Source: Lactococcus garvieae (lineage in GTDB: Bacteria; Bacillota; Bacilli; Lactobacillales; Streptococcaceae). From it: a stretch of 64,000 nt of DNA. The DNA lies in assembly GCF_016027715.1 (NCBI RefSeq), contig NZ_CP065691.1, forward strand, positions 2,017,954 to 2,081,953, written 5' to 3'. The position numbers and the translations under genes are program-made. Positions 47,230 through 58,871 of this stretch are shown here, one piece after another (the first letter of the stretch is position 1; the number at the start of each line of letters is the position of its first letter). The notes under the pieces are model-generated. The model made no database searches. It had not been told where the DNA came from and was given only the letters and a program-made list of their open reading frames with translations.

Positions 47230-49369
47230 AGTTTTCATTAGCACCATAAACTGATCCGGCATCTAAAAGTTTATCTTGACGGTGGGACTGATAAAATTCC
47301 TCAAGTCCAGGTGTAACACTTGGGGTAACGGCATTGAAATTCTTTGCTTGCTGGATAGCTTGCGCAGTTGGCGGTGCGACCAATTGGGGCAATTCTGGCA
47401 AGAGAGGTTCATGGGACATAGCTGTACCCGAGTAGCTGAATGGAGGAACATTTCGTCCTTGATTCATAAAACGAATCGTGTTATTGAGAAGATAAACACG
47501 CATATTATTTTCCTGCTCAATCGGAGCCGCTTGAACATAGTACTTTCCACTCATATCAGGGCTTCCCACCCAAACAGCAGTAGAAACACCAGTCGATGTT
47601 GCTGCCATCCAAGCATCAGGAGCACCTTGACTGCGGGCAGGCTCTGTTGCGGTTTCTGGGAAGTTCGATAGCCCCGATTTTGTTGCAAAAGCATTTGGCC
47701 ATTGAGGCTGTGCAGCTAGGGGCTCTGAGCCATTTGGCTGAGTGACATGTTGCATGAGATTGACGAGAGAGCGAGCGGTGGAAGAACTCATGGCACGCTG
47801 TGATTCAGGTTTAGCAAGTGGTAGCTCTTGACCGTTGACACTCACAGAAGCTACAGCAGTTGGAGTGACCCGCACGCCATCGTTACCGATTGCGGAGTAA
47901 GCCGAAGCAGACTGTAAAGGAGAGAAGTCATAACTGATCGACTGAGACTGATTATATTTAAGTGAAGCAATGCCTAGAGGTTGCATAATACTATTTTTTT
48001 GCTCGTCATTGGTCATATCAAAAGTTTGCAGAGCAGCAGAGTTCAGAGAGTTTCCTAGAGCAAAGCTGACCGGAACAGGACCATAATTATTACCCCCATA
48101 GTTCATTAAGGGCGTTCCATCAGCATAAGTCGTTGCATTGCCGTTCAATGTACTGTTTTCATTGATAAAGCCATATTCAAGAGCAGGGGCATAGTCTAAG
48201 AGTGGCTTAATCGTTGAACCAGAAGAGCGTACCGATGAGGTAGGAAGCTGAGGATTATCCGAGTTTGTATTTAATGCAAGGATATGTCCTGTTTGCGTAT
48301 CCACCACAGAAATTGCCGTTAAAGTTCCTTCAGGAAGTTCATTACGAGGAATATTAGAGACATCAGGAGCTGTATGGTTGGCTACAGTTTCGAGGTAGTC
48401 CAGATGTGCCTTTGTGGCATAAGTCTTCACGACAACTTTAGCGTTTCGTGGTAATGCAAGTTGTCCTAACTCCTTTTGAACTTGGGCAATATATGCTTGA
48501 TAGGCGTGGGGGATGCCTTGTGTATAACTTGGTTTAAGCTCGAGCTTGGTTTTGACAGCCTCAACGCTGTCTTTATATTCTTGCTCTGAGATAATCTTGC
48601 TTGACTTCATAACGGAAAGGACAGTCAAGGCTCTTTCTTTACCTGCACCTGCAAAATCTTGGACATAGGTAGTAGGCGCCTGACCGAGACCAGCGAGATA
48701 AGCGATTTGGGCAATATAGAGAGGCGTCTTTTTAGAGGCTATCATTGGAGTAGAAAACAGATTATTCCATGCAGCCCCAGGTCCGATAGTATCTGGTGTT
48801 AAGCGTAAAGTATCCAGATAACTTGTCAGAATTTCGTTACGAGAATAGCGTTCCGCCAAACTGTGGGCATCGATTAATTCAACGATTTTGCGTGAGAGAG
48901 ATTTATCGGCATTAAAACCACCATGAGCAATGTTTTTAGCTAATTGCTGATCAAGCGTCGAGCCTCCACGGGCACCATTCGCAAGATGCAAACGTGTGAG
49001 AACCTCCGACAAAAGGGCATTTGTTACACCTTTGATTGAGTAACCTTTAGTTTTTCGAGAATAGAAGTCACTGTCTTCAACTGCTACTAAAGCTTTGGTG
49101 TAAAGTTCAGGAATATTTTTCTCTTTACCTGAAAGCCGTGCCGGAATATACTTGTAGATATTGGATGTTTCTTGAAGCGGTTCGCCATTAATATCTGTAA
49201 TTGTAAAAGATTGAGAGATGGCTTGGGGTGAGGGCTTGAGCTCAATGGTGTGAGCATTATCTGACTCTTTGTCTAAAAGGTAAACCGCACCGATGGCACC
49301 CACAGCTCCTAAAGTTAGGATAAGAAGAAAAAGGATGGACAGAGTACGCAGTATTATTTTTTTAGCCAT
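47228..49369 (-). CDS. Class A penicillin-binding protein, divergent motifs
   Basis: 713 residues. One membrane segment (about 8-30) precedes the GT51 domain with LVAVEDSDF (Glu 98) and GGSTLDQQLAKN near 136, where most relatives read GGSTITQQ. The transpeptidase has STIK (Ser 385), SLN (441) and KSG (564) in place of the usual KTG; Ser at that place is seen in some PBPs. The C-terminal 60 residues are Pro/Gln/Ala-rich, without a PASTA domain. It is expected to make and cross-link peptidoglycan. It starts within the stop of the PASTA gene upstream (TAATG), so they are co-translated. PBP2A is a possible identity. Confidence 0.82.
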   Translation of the reverse strand: MAKKIILRTLSILFLLILTLGAVGAIGAVYLLDKESDNAHTIELKPSPQAISQSFTITDINGEPLQETSNIYKYIPARLSGKEKNIPELYTKALVAVEDSDFYSRKTKGYSIKGVTNALLSEVLTRLHLANGARGGSTLDQQLAKNIAHGGFNADKSLSRKIVELIDAHSLAERYSRNEILTSYLDTLRLTPDTIGPGAAWNNLFSTPMIASKKTPLYIAQIAYLAGLGQAPTTYVQDFAGAGKERALTVLSVMKSSKIISEQEYKDSVEAVKTKLELKPSYTQGIPHAYQAYIAQVQKELGQLALPRNAKVVVKTYATKAHLDYLETVANHTAPDVSNIPRNELPEGTLTAISVVDTQTGHILALNTNSDNPQLPTSSVRSSGSTIKPLLDYAPALEYGFINENSTLNGNATTYADGTPLMNYGGNNYGPVPVSFALGNSLNSAALQTFDMTNDEQKNSIMQPLGIASLKYNQSQSISYDFSPLQSASAYSAIGNDGVRVTPTAVASVSVNGQELPLAKPESQRAMSSSTARSLVNLMQHVTQPNGSEPLAAQPQWPNAFATKSGLSNFPETATEPARSQGAPDAWMAATSTGVSTAVWVGSPDMSGKYYVQAAPIEQENNMRVYLLNNTIRFMNQGRNVPPFSYSGTAMSHEPLLPELPQLVAPPTAQAIQQAKNFNAVTPSVTPGLEEFYQSHRQDKLLDAGSVYGANEN

Positions 49370-50481
49370 TACTTATCCTCCTTTTCTTTATCCTTATCTT
49401 TATCTTTATTATCATTGTCCTTAGAATCATTTTTTTCTGTGGAATCTGAGTCAGATTTTTCTTCCTTTTCTTGCGTCTGAACGGTAATTGTTTGACCTTT
49501 CATAATGCGGCTATAGTCTGAAGGATTTGGACTTTGTTTAGTAATAGTTGCTTTATCCGTATCTTCAAATTGGGCAGGAACTTCAATCTTGTAGTCTGAA
49601 TGCGCCGTTTTACGTGCTTCAGCCAAAGTCTTTCCTATAAGATGAGGTAAAACAACACTTGATTCTTCCAGCTGCTCCGATTTTACAATCTTATTTTGGA
49701 AATCTGTTAACTCTTTAATACGCGCTTCCACGGTTTCTTTTTGACTCAGATAAGTACTGACTTTGTTAAAGACAGGAATAAAATCGGCCATCAGCGTATT
49801 ATCCGTTGCAATTTTATCAAATTGCAGGCGGCTAACTGTATCATAGTTGTTTGTATAATTGACAAATTGAGTAAAATTATTAAGAAGAGAATTTGCCTGG
49901 TTTAAAACTTGAACGGATTCGGCAATGGTAGTTTTAGAAACAGCGTTATTATCCTCAATGTAAGACTTGATACTCTTCTCAGTTTGTTGCGCGAGCTGAT
50001 CAGCATGTTGCATAAATTTAGGAATCTGTCCTGCCTTTAATTTTTGTGCTTCAGATTGAAGCGAGTGAATAGAACGGGAAAGTCGAGCATTTTCATAAGT
50101 TTGAGACAGTTGAGTCATTTGCTCATCACTTGCTCCCATAGCTTGCTGTAGTTGCTCATTATTTTTGGAGAATTCTTCTTCAGGCATTTCTCCTTTGACA
50201 ATAGCATTTACAAGTTTTTCATTAGCCGCTAAATTTTCCGCTAACTCACTCGATGCATTACTTAGATATATATCTAAAGCATTGTTTTTTAATTTTTTGA
50301 TGTAATCATTATCATCAGGGTGAATATTTGTTGTTTCGACAATTTCTTTCTGAGACATTGACTGAAAAACAGGGTAGTCACGGAAGAGAATCTGTCGACC
50401 AAGGATCCCAGCAATCAGTATGATAATGCTCAAAAGAACAACCAATAAAATAAAAACTTTATTGAAGATATGTTTTTTCAT
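49369..50481 (-). CDS. Membrane-anchored coiled-coil protein with a single PASTA-like domain
   Basis: 370 residues. One N-terminal membrane segment (about 8-30) leads to a long extracellular helical region (about 60-275) rich in Gln, Lys and Glu. A PASTA-like domain follows (about 275-345): VVLPHLIGKTLAEARKTA, then TITKQSPNPSDYSRIMKG. The tail is a run of Lys/Asp/Glu/Ser/Asn. PASTA domains are known to contact peptidoglycan or beta-lactams in Stk kinases and PBPs. Here the domain is carried by a separate protein co-translated with a class A PBP, so it may be a partner of that enzyme (inference). I chose ATG 50481, with GAGG 6 bases upstream. Confidence 0.72.
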   Translation of the reverse strand: MKKHIFNKVFILLVVLLSIIILIAGILGRQILFRDYPVFQSMSQKEIVETTNIHPDDNDYIKKLKNNALDIYLSNASSELAENLAANEKLVNAIVKGEMPEEEFSKNNEQLQQAMGASDEQMTQLSQTYENARLSRSIHSLQSEAQKLKAGQIPKFMQHADQLAQQTEKSIKSYIEDNNAVSKTTIAESVQVLNQANSLLNNFTQFVNYTNNYDTVSRLQFDKIATDNTLMADFIPVFNKVSTYLSQKETVEARIKELTDFQNKIVKSEQLEESSVVLPHLIGKTLAEARKTAHSDYKIEVPAQFEDTDKATITKQSPNPSDYSRIMKGQTITVQTQEKEEKSDSDSTEKNDSKDNDNKDKDKDKEKEDK

Positions 50482-50551
50482 TTCAAACCTCATAAGTATT
50501 AAGCTTAACATAAGCTATTGAACTCCTCCATTATAACAACTTTTTTGGTGA

Positions 50552-53556
<3,005 letters not shown>

Positions 53557-53557
53557 T

Positions 53558-53589
53558 AAAAAAGACTGTACAATATGTACAGTTTTTTT
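53558..53589 (+). terminator. Intrinsic terminator after dagK
   Basis: ACTGTACA, ATA, TGTACAGTTTTTTT. Confidence 0.8.
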
Positions 53590-53603
53590 GAGCAGTTTTT
53601 ACC

Positions 53604-53632
53604 TTGTTTAATGCAAGCGTTTGCATTAAAAT
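53604..53632 (+). promoter_or_regulatory. msmK promoter with a perfect cre site in the spacer
   Basis: TTGTTT (53604-53609), 17 bases, TAAAAT (53627-53632). TGCAAGCGTTTGCA (53612-53625) fits the CcpA cre consensus at all positions and is nearly palindromic, so a LacI-type repressor such as MalR is also possible. Confidence 0.75.
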
Positions 53633-53670
53633 GGATATAGCATTTAAGTAAAAAGATTAAAGGAGACAAT

Positions 53671-54810
53671 ATGACGACGCTTAAACTAGACAAGGTTTAC
53701 AAAAAATACCCCAACGCTACCCAATACTCTGTGGAAGACTTTAACTTAGACGTTAAAGACAAAGAATTTATCGTTTTTGTTGGGCCATCTGGATGTGGAA
53801 AATCGACTACTCTGCGTATGATTGCAGGACTTGAAGATATCACAGAAGGCGATTTTACCATTGATGGTAAAGTTATGAATGATGTGGCGCCTAAAGATCG
53901 TGATATTGCGATGGTCTTTCAGAACTATGCTCTCTATCCTCATATGACTGTCTTTGATAACATGGCTTTTGGACTTAAACTGCGCAAGTATAAAAAGGAA
54001 GATATCAAAAAACGTGTTGAGGAAGCAGCCAATATTCTTGGCCTGACAGATCTTCTTGACCGTAAACCTGCGGACATGTCTGGGGGACAACGTCAGCGTG
54101 TAGCTATGGGACGTGCGATTGTACGTGATGCCAAGGTCTTTCTCATGGATGAACCTTTATCAAATCTCGATGCCAAACTGCGTGTATCCATGCGGACAGA
54201 GATTGCCAAAATTCACCGTCGTATTGGTGCAACAACCATTTATGTTACCCATGATCAGACCGAAGCGATGACCCTTGCGGATCGTATCGTTATCATGAGT
54301 TCAACACCAAATGCGGACAAGTCAGGAACTGTAGGGCGTATCGAACAGATTGGGACACCTCAAGAGTTATACAATGAACCTGCGACAAAATTTGTGGCTG
54401 GCTTTATCGGTAGTCCAGCTATGAATTTCCTCAATCTAAAAATCATTGACAATAAGCTTGTGGGTGAAGGCATCAGCTTAACGCTTCCAGAAGGGCAGCA
54501 CAAGCTTTTGAAGGAAAAGGGCTACTCCTCTAAAGAAGTTATCATGGGGATTCGTCCAGAGGATATCTCTGCGTCTATCATTGCAGAGCAAGCCTATCCT
54601 GAAGCACAAATAGAGGCTGAAGTGACCGTTTCAGAACTGTTAGGGGCTGAAACTATGCTTTATCTTAAAGCTGGTGATGCAGAACTTGTCTCACGCGTCG
54701 AGGCAAGAGATTTCCGTCAACCTGGAGAAAAAATCAGGGTCACGCTTAACCTCAATAAAGCACACTTCTTTGACAAACAAACAGAAGTTCGTATTGTGGA
54801 AGATAAATAA
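53671..54810 (+). CDS. msmK: Sugar ABC transporter ATPase (MsmK/UgpC/MalK family)
   Basis: 379 residues. Walker A VGPSGCGKST near residue 35, the signature MSGGQRQRVAMGRAIVRD near 135, Walker B VFLMDEPLSNLDAKLR, then a C-terminal TOBE/MOP regulatory domain (about 240-379). It powers carbohydrate import. No permease or binding protein is adjacent; single shared ATPases serving many sugar importers are known in streptococci (MsmK), and this solitary gene fits that pattern. Strong cre control suggests glucose repression. Confidence 0.9.
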   Translation: MTTLKLDKVYKKYPNATQYSVEDFNLDVKDKEFIVFVGPSGCGKSTTLRMIAGLEDITEGDFTIDGKVMNDVAPKDRDIAMVFQNYALYPHMTVFDNMAFGLKLRKYKKEDIKKRVEEAANILGLTDLLDRKPADMSGGQRQRVAMGRAIVRDAKVFLMDEPLSNLDAKLRVSMRTEIAKIHRRIGATTIYVTHDQTEAMTLADRIVIMSSTPNADKSGTVGRIEQIGTPQELYNEPATKFVAGFIGSPAMNFLNLKIIDNKLVGEGISLTLPEGQHKLLKEKGYSSKEVIMGIRPEDISASIIAEQAYPEAQIEAEVTVSELLGAETMLYLKAGDAELVSRVEARDFRQPGEKIRVTLNLNKAHFFDKQTEVRIVEDK

Positions 54811-54825
54811 AATCATAATAAATGG

Positions 54826-54876
54826 AAAGTATTTTTGGATACCTTTATTGGAAGTCTAAAGATGCTTTTTCTTTTC
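54826..54876 (+). terminator. Intrinsic terminator after msmK
   Basis: AAAGTATTTTTGGA pairs over 14 positions with TCTAAAGATGCTTT (three G-T pairs) around a 15-base loop, followed by T-rich sequence. Confidence 0.65.
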
Positions 54877-54921
54877 GAAAATTATTGCATATAAACTTAT
54901 ATTTTAATATGTTGAAAGCTA

Positions 54922-54966
54922 GAGTGTCAAAAGTGTTTGACACTCATCACATATGGGAGCTATAGT
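54922..54966 (+). promoter_or_regulatory. PFOR gene promoter with a 10-bp dyad on the -35
   Basis: TTGACA (54937-54942), 18 bases, TATAGT (54961-54966). The dyad GAGTGTCAAA (54922-54931), 4 bases, TTTGACACTC (54936-54945) contains the -35 hexamer in its right arm, a typical repressor layout. The leader that follows is about 135 bases. The regulator is unknown. Confidence 0.6.
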
Positions 54967-55048
54967 TAAAAGTGCTAAAATAGAAATAGTCAAAAATTTA
55001 AGCGTAGGAGCTCTTGGTTTTTCAGGAATACATCCACAACAGGAACAA

Positions 55049-55096
55049 ATGACACCGTTCTTGCTGAAGAGAAATCAAATAAATGCTTTTACATAA
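55049..55096 (+). CDS. Possible 15-codon leader peptide before the PFOR gene
   Basis: ATG with AGGAA 3 bases upstream encodes MTPFLLKRNQINAFT. The stop TAA (55094-55096) overlaps AAGGA, the ribosome site of the PFOR gene, so translation could be coupled. It may be chance: the frame is short and the spacing tight. Confidence 0.25.
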   Translation: MTPFLLKRNQINAFT

Positions 55097-55106
55097 GGAC
55101 TTTATC

Positions 55107-58100
55107 ATGAAAAAAACTATGGATGGGAATATGGCAGCAGCACATGTGGCTTATGCTTTCTCTGAAATTGCAATGATTTACCCGATTACTCCCAGTTCAC
55201 CAATGGCAGATTATACGGATGCTTGGTCGACAGCAGGTCGTAAAAATATTTGGGGACAGCCTGTAAAACTGAGTGAGATGCAGTCTGAGGCTGGGGCTGC
55301 TGGAGCTTTGCACGGTGCCATAAAAGCAGGGGCTTTGGCAACAACATTTACTTCATCTCAAGGGCTCCTGCTTATGTTACCCAACATGTACAAGATGGCA
55401 GGTGAACTTCTGCCCGGTGTTATTCATGTTGCCGCTCGTGCAATTGCTACTGGTGCACTTAATATATCCGGCGATCACTCAGATGTTATGGCAGCACGTT
55501 CGACCGGCTTTGCAATGCTTGCAGCTTCAAGTGTACAAGAGGTTATGGACTTATCTGCCGTTTCTCACCTAGCTACTCTTGAAGCCTCTATACCTTTTTT
55601 GAACTTTTTTGATGGTTTTCGCACATCACATGAAATACAGAAAATTGAAGTTTTAGATTATGAAGATTTAGCAAAATTAATTAATCAAGACAAGCTCACA
55701 GCTTTTCGAAAGCGTGCTATGAATCCTGATCATCCCACTGTTTCTGGGACAAATCAAAATGCAGATATTTATTTTCAACAGCGTGAAACAGTTAACCCTC
55801 ACTATGAAGAGTTGCCTGCTCTTGTACAAAAGTACATGGCAGAAATTAATGCTTTGCGTGGAACAAACTATGACTTAGTTGACTACTACGGTGCTCCAGA
55901 TGCAGAAGAAGTTATCGTAAGCATGGGCTCTGTCGCAGGAACGATCAAACAAACCGTCGACCATCTTAATGCTCACGGACGGAAAGTTGGCTTCCTTAAC
56001 ATTCATCTCTATCGTCCTTTTCCAGCGGAAAATTTCCTTGAAAAACTACCTAAAACGGTTACTTCAATAGCGGTTCTTGACCGTACAAAAGAATCAGGGA
56101 GTAGTGCCGAGCCACTCTTGTTAGACGTTAAAGATTTATTGTTTGATTACAACATTTCTGTTTCTGGGGGGCGTTACGGGATTGGTGGAAAAGATACACG
56201 GCCTGAACATATATGTGCTGTCTTTGATTACTTGCAAAATAAGCAAAGTAAAAAGAGCTTCACTATTGGTATCGAAGATGATGTGACGAATCTTTCTCTA
56301 CCAGCTTCTGAAAGCCTTGATTTGACTTCAGCAGATATTTATCAAGCAAAATTCTGGGGGTTTGGTTCAGATGGTACAGTAGGGGCGAATAAGGCTGCGA
56401 TTAAAATCATTGGAGATTATACGAACAAGTATGTTCAAGGAGCTTTTGAATACGATTCTAAAAAATCTGGAGGTCTTACAGTCAGCCATTTGCGCTTTGG
56501 AGACACTCCGATTCAGTCAGAGTACATGATTTCGTGTCCAGACTTTGTGGCTTGCCATAATACTACTTATGTCCGTCAATATGACCTCGTGAAAGGTTTG
56601 CGACGAGGTGGAACTTTCCTTCTTAATACCAGTTGGACAGATGAACAGCTTGACCGTAACCTTCCGAGTAAGTTAAAACGCTATATTGCAGCAAATGATA
56701 TAAACTTTTACAGCATTGATGCAGCAAAAATTGCCCAGACAACAGGTCTAGGACGCCGCATTAATACAATCATGCAGGTTGCTTTCTTTAAGCTAACAGA
56801 GATTATGCCTTTTGACGAAGTATATGAAATTCTGAAACAAGATGCTCAAAAGTATGCAAAAAAATCACCTAAAATTGTAGAGCAAAATCTTCAAGCTATG
56901 GAAGAAGCGCTGACTTATCTCCATAAAGTAGAAGTACCAGAAGTTTGGGCATTGTTAGAAGAAAAAACACCAAAGACTGTTCAAGCAGATACAGCCCGCA
57001 AACGCTATGTTTTTAACTTTTTAGATAAAGTGAATGCCTTTGAGGGAGATCAACTGACAGTCCAGGACATAGCGACTCATGTAACTGCAGGAAGCAGTCC
57101 TTTAGGGATTTCTGCTTTTGAAAAGCGCGGAGTAGCTTTAGAAGTACCCGAATGGAATGCTGATGCATGTATCCAATGTAATGAATGTTCTTTTGTTTGT
57201 CCCCACGCAGCTATTCGACCATTTTTGGCTGATGAAGATGAGTGGAATGTAGCCCCAGAAGGTTTCAATGTCATGGATTACCGTGGTAAGGATGGCCTTA
57301 AATACCGTATTCAAGTTTCAATTGAGGATTGTACAGGTTGTGGCCTTTGTGTAGAAGCTTGCCCCAAAAAAGGCGAAGCCCTCAAAATGGTACCTTACGA
57401 AAGTCAAAAATCGCAAGCAGTAAACTGGGCTTTCGGTATGACTTTGAAACAAAAAGAAAATCCAGCTCGTCCTGGGACTGTAGCGGGTACACAGTTTAAT
57501 AAACCACTCTTTGAGTTCTCGGGAGCTTGTTCTGGCTGCGGAGAAACGCCATACATCAAACTTTTGACGCAAATGTTTGGTGATCGTATGATGATTTCTA
57601 ATGCGACAGGATGTTCTTCTATCTATGGTGGAACACAAGCTGCTCCTTATACGACAAATGATGCAGGTCAAGGCCCAGCTTGGTCAAACTCTCTCTTTGA
57701 AGATAATGCCGAATATGGTTATGGGATGTGGGTTGCAAGTCAAACAAGACGTCAAAAATTTGCTGCAAGCGTAGAAGCTGCCTTGCCAGAGATGTCAGAA
57801 GACTTGGCAAAACTTGCAAAAGACTGGATAGAACATTTGGATGTTTCTGAAGGAACACGTGCACGCTCTGAGAAATTCAAGGCTTTACTTGAAGCTGAAA
57901 TAGATAATGCAGATGTTCTCAAAGAAATATACAAAGAAAAAGACCAGTTTGTTAAACCCACCCAATGGATATTTGGTGGTGATGGTTGGGCTTATGATAT
58001 TGGCTTTGGAGGCTTGGATCATGTCATCGCAAGTGGTGCGGATGTAAATATTCTTGTAATGGATAATGAAGTTTATGCCAATACTGGAGGTCAAGTTTCC

Positions 58101-58754
58101 AAGGGCACACCGGCCAGTGCTATTGCGCAATTTGCTTCAGGTGGTAAGGTAGCTGCCAAGAAGGACTTGGGCTTTATGGCCATGACCTATGGGAACGTCT
58201 ATGTTGCTCAAATTGCAAGTGGTGCAAATATGATGCAAACGATCAAAGCATTGGATGAAGCAGAAAAACATAATGGGCCGTCATTGATTATTGCCTATAC
58301 ACCATGTATTACACATGGTAACTATGAAGGAATGAGCAAAGTACTCGATGAAGCAAAAGCAGCAGTAAATAGTGGTTACTGGCAACTTTATCGTTATAAT
58401 CCAGCGCTTGAAGAATTAGGGAAAAATCCAATGACTTTGGACTTTAAGCGCCCTGACTTTAGCCAAGTAAGAGAGCTTCTTGTAAAACAATCACGTTTTG
58501 CAAATCTCATGAAAGTGAATGCAGCCCAAGCAGAGATGCTTTATGCAAAAGCTGCAAGTGATGCCCGTAAAAAATTCTTACGTTATGCTCGTGTATCAGG
58601 AGACTATGATAAATTTGTAGAGCGAGAAGTCAAGAATTCTGATGTAAAAACAGAAAAACCAGCTCGTGAAAAAAGAGAGCGAAAAGAGCGTTCAGTTGAT
58701 CCTGAACGTGAAGCAAGACGTGCCGCAAGAAAAGCTGCACGACAAGCTAAATAA
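55107..58754 (+). CDS. nifJ: Pyruvate:ferredoxin (flavodoxin) oxidoreductase
   Basis: 1215 residues. It oxidises pyruvate to acetyl-CoA and CO2, passing electrons to ferredoxin or flavodoxin. YPITPSSPMADYTDAW opens the pyruvate domain. Two 4Fe-4S motifs lie near residues 687 (CIQCNECSFVCPHA) and 741 (CTGCGLCVEACPK). CSGCGETPYIKLL near 806 and NATGCSSIYGG ligate the proximal cluster. The thiamine-diphosphate motif GDGWAYDIGFGGLDH lies near 957. The last 40 residues are an Arg/Lys-rich tail (EKRERKERS, EREARRAARKAARQAK) beyond the usual end. ATG 55107 has AAGGA 7 bases upstream. Monocistronic, no ferredoxin gene beside it. Confidence 0.93.
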   Translation: MKKTMDGNMAAAHVAYAFSEIAMIYPITPSSPMADYTDAWSTAGRKNIWGQPVKLSEMQSEAGAAGALHGAIKAGALATTFTSSQGLLLMLPNMYKMAGELLPGVIHVAARAIATGALNISGDHSDVMAARSTGFAMLAASSVQEVMDLSAVSHLATLEASIPFLNFFDGFRTSHEIQKIEVLDYEDLAKLINQDKLTAFRKRAMNPDHPTVSGTNQNADIYFQQRETVNPHYEELPALVQKYMAEINALRGTNYDLVDYYGAPDAEEVIVSMGSVAGTIKQTVDHLNAHGRKVGFLNIHLYRPFPAENFLEKLPKTVTSIAVLDRTKESGSSAEPLLLDVKDLLFDYNISVSGGRYGIGGKDTRPEHICAVFDYLQNKQSKKSFTIGIEDDVTNLSLPASESLDLTSADIYQAKFWGFGSDGTVGANKAAIKIIGDYTNKYVQGAFEYDSKKSGGLTVSHLRFGDTPIQSEYMISCPDFVACHNTTYVRQYDLVKGLRRGGTFLLNTSWTDEQLDRNLPSKLKRYIAANDINFYSIDAAKIAQTTGLGRRINTIMQVAFFKLTEIMPFDEVYEILKQDAQKYAKKSPKIVEQNLQAMEEALTYLHKVEVPEVWALLEEKTPKTVQADTARKRYVFNFLDKVNAFEGDQLTVQDIATHVTAGSSPLGISAFEKRGVALEVPEWNADACIQCNECSFVCPHAAIRPFLADEDEWNVAPEGFNVMDYRGKDGLKYRIQVSIEDCTGCGLCVEACPKKGEALKMVPYESQKSQAVNWAFGMTLKQKENPARPGTVAGTQFNKPLFEFSGACSGCGETPYIKLLTQMFGDRMMISNATGCSSIYGGTQAAPYTTNDAGQGPAWSNSLFEDNAEYGYGMWVASQTRRQKFAASVEAALPEMSEDLAKLAKDWIEHLDVSEGTRARSEKFKALLEAEIDNADVLKEIYKEKDQFVKPTQWIFGGDGWAYDIGFGGLDHVIASGADVNILVMDNEVYANTGGQVSKGTPASAIAQFASGGKVAAKKDLGFMAMTYGNVYVAQIASGANMMQTIKALDEAEKHNGPSLIIAYTPCITHGNYEGMSKVLDEAKAAVNSGYWQLYRYNPALEELGKNPMTLDFKRPDFSQVRELLVKQSRFANLMKVNAAQAEMLYAKAASDARKKFLRYARVSGDYDKFVEREVKNSDVKTEKPAREKRERKERSVDPEREARRAARKAARQAK

Positions 58755-58760
58755 TCCCAG

Positions 58761-58798
58761 AAAAGTGGCTGTTTGGAAACAACCACTTTTCTTTTTTA
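58761..58798 (+). terminator. Intrinsic terminator after nifJ
   Basis: GAAAAGTGG with CCACTTTTC, inner TGTTT/AAACA pairing, then T. Confidence 0.88.
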
Positions 58799-58830
58799 TA
58801 CGTAGGAGTTAACATAAAAAGAGGTATTTT

Positions 58831-58839
58831 TGATATAAT
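58831..58839 (+). promoter_or_regulatory. cdaA operon promoter, extended -10
   Basis: TG, one base, TATAAT, about 33 bases before the GTG start, with AAGGAGG in between. Confidence 0.55.
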
Positions 58840-58871
58840 GGTAAGAAATAATTCAGTAAGGAGGACAGCGT

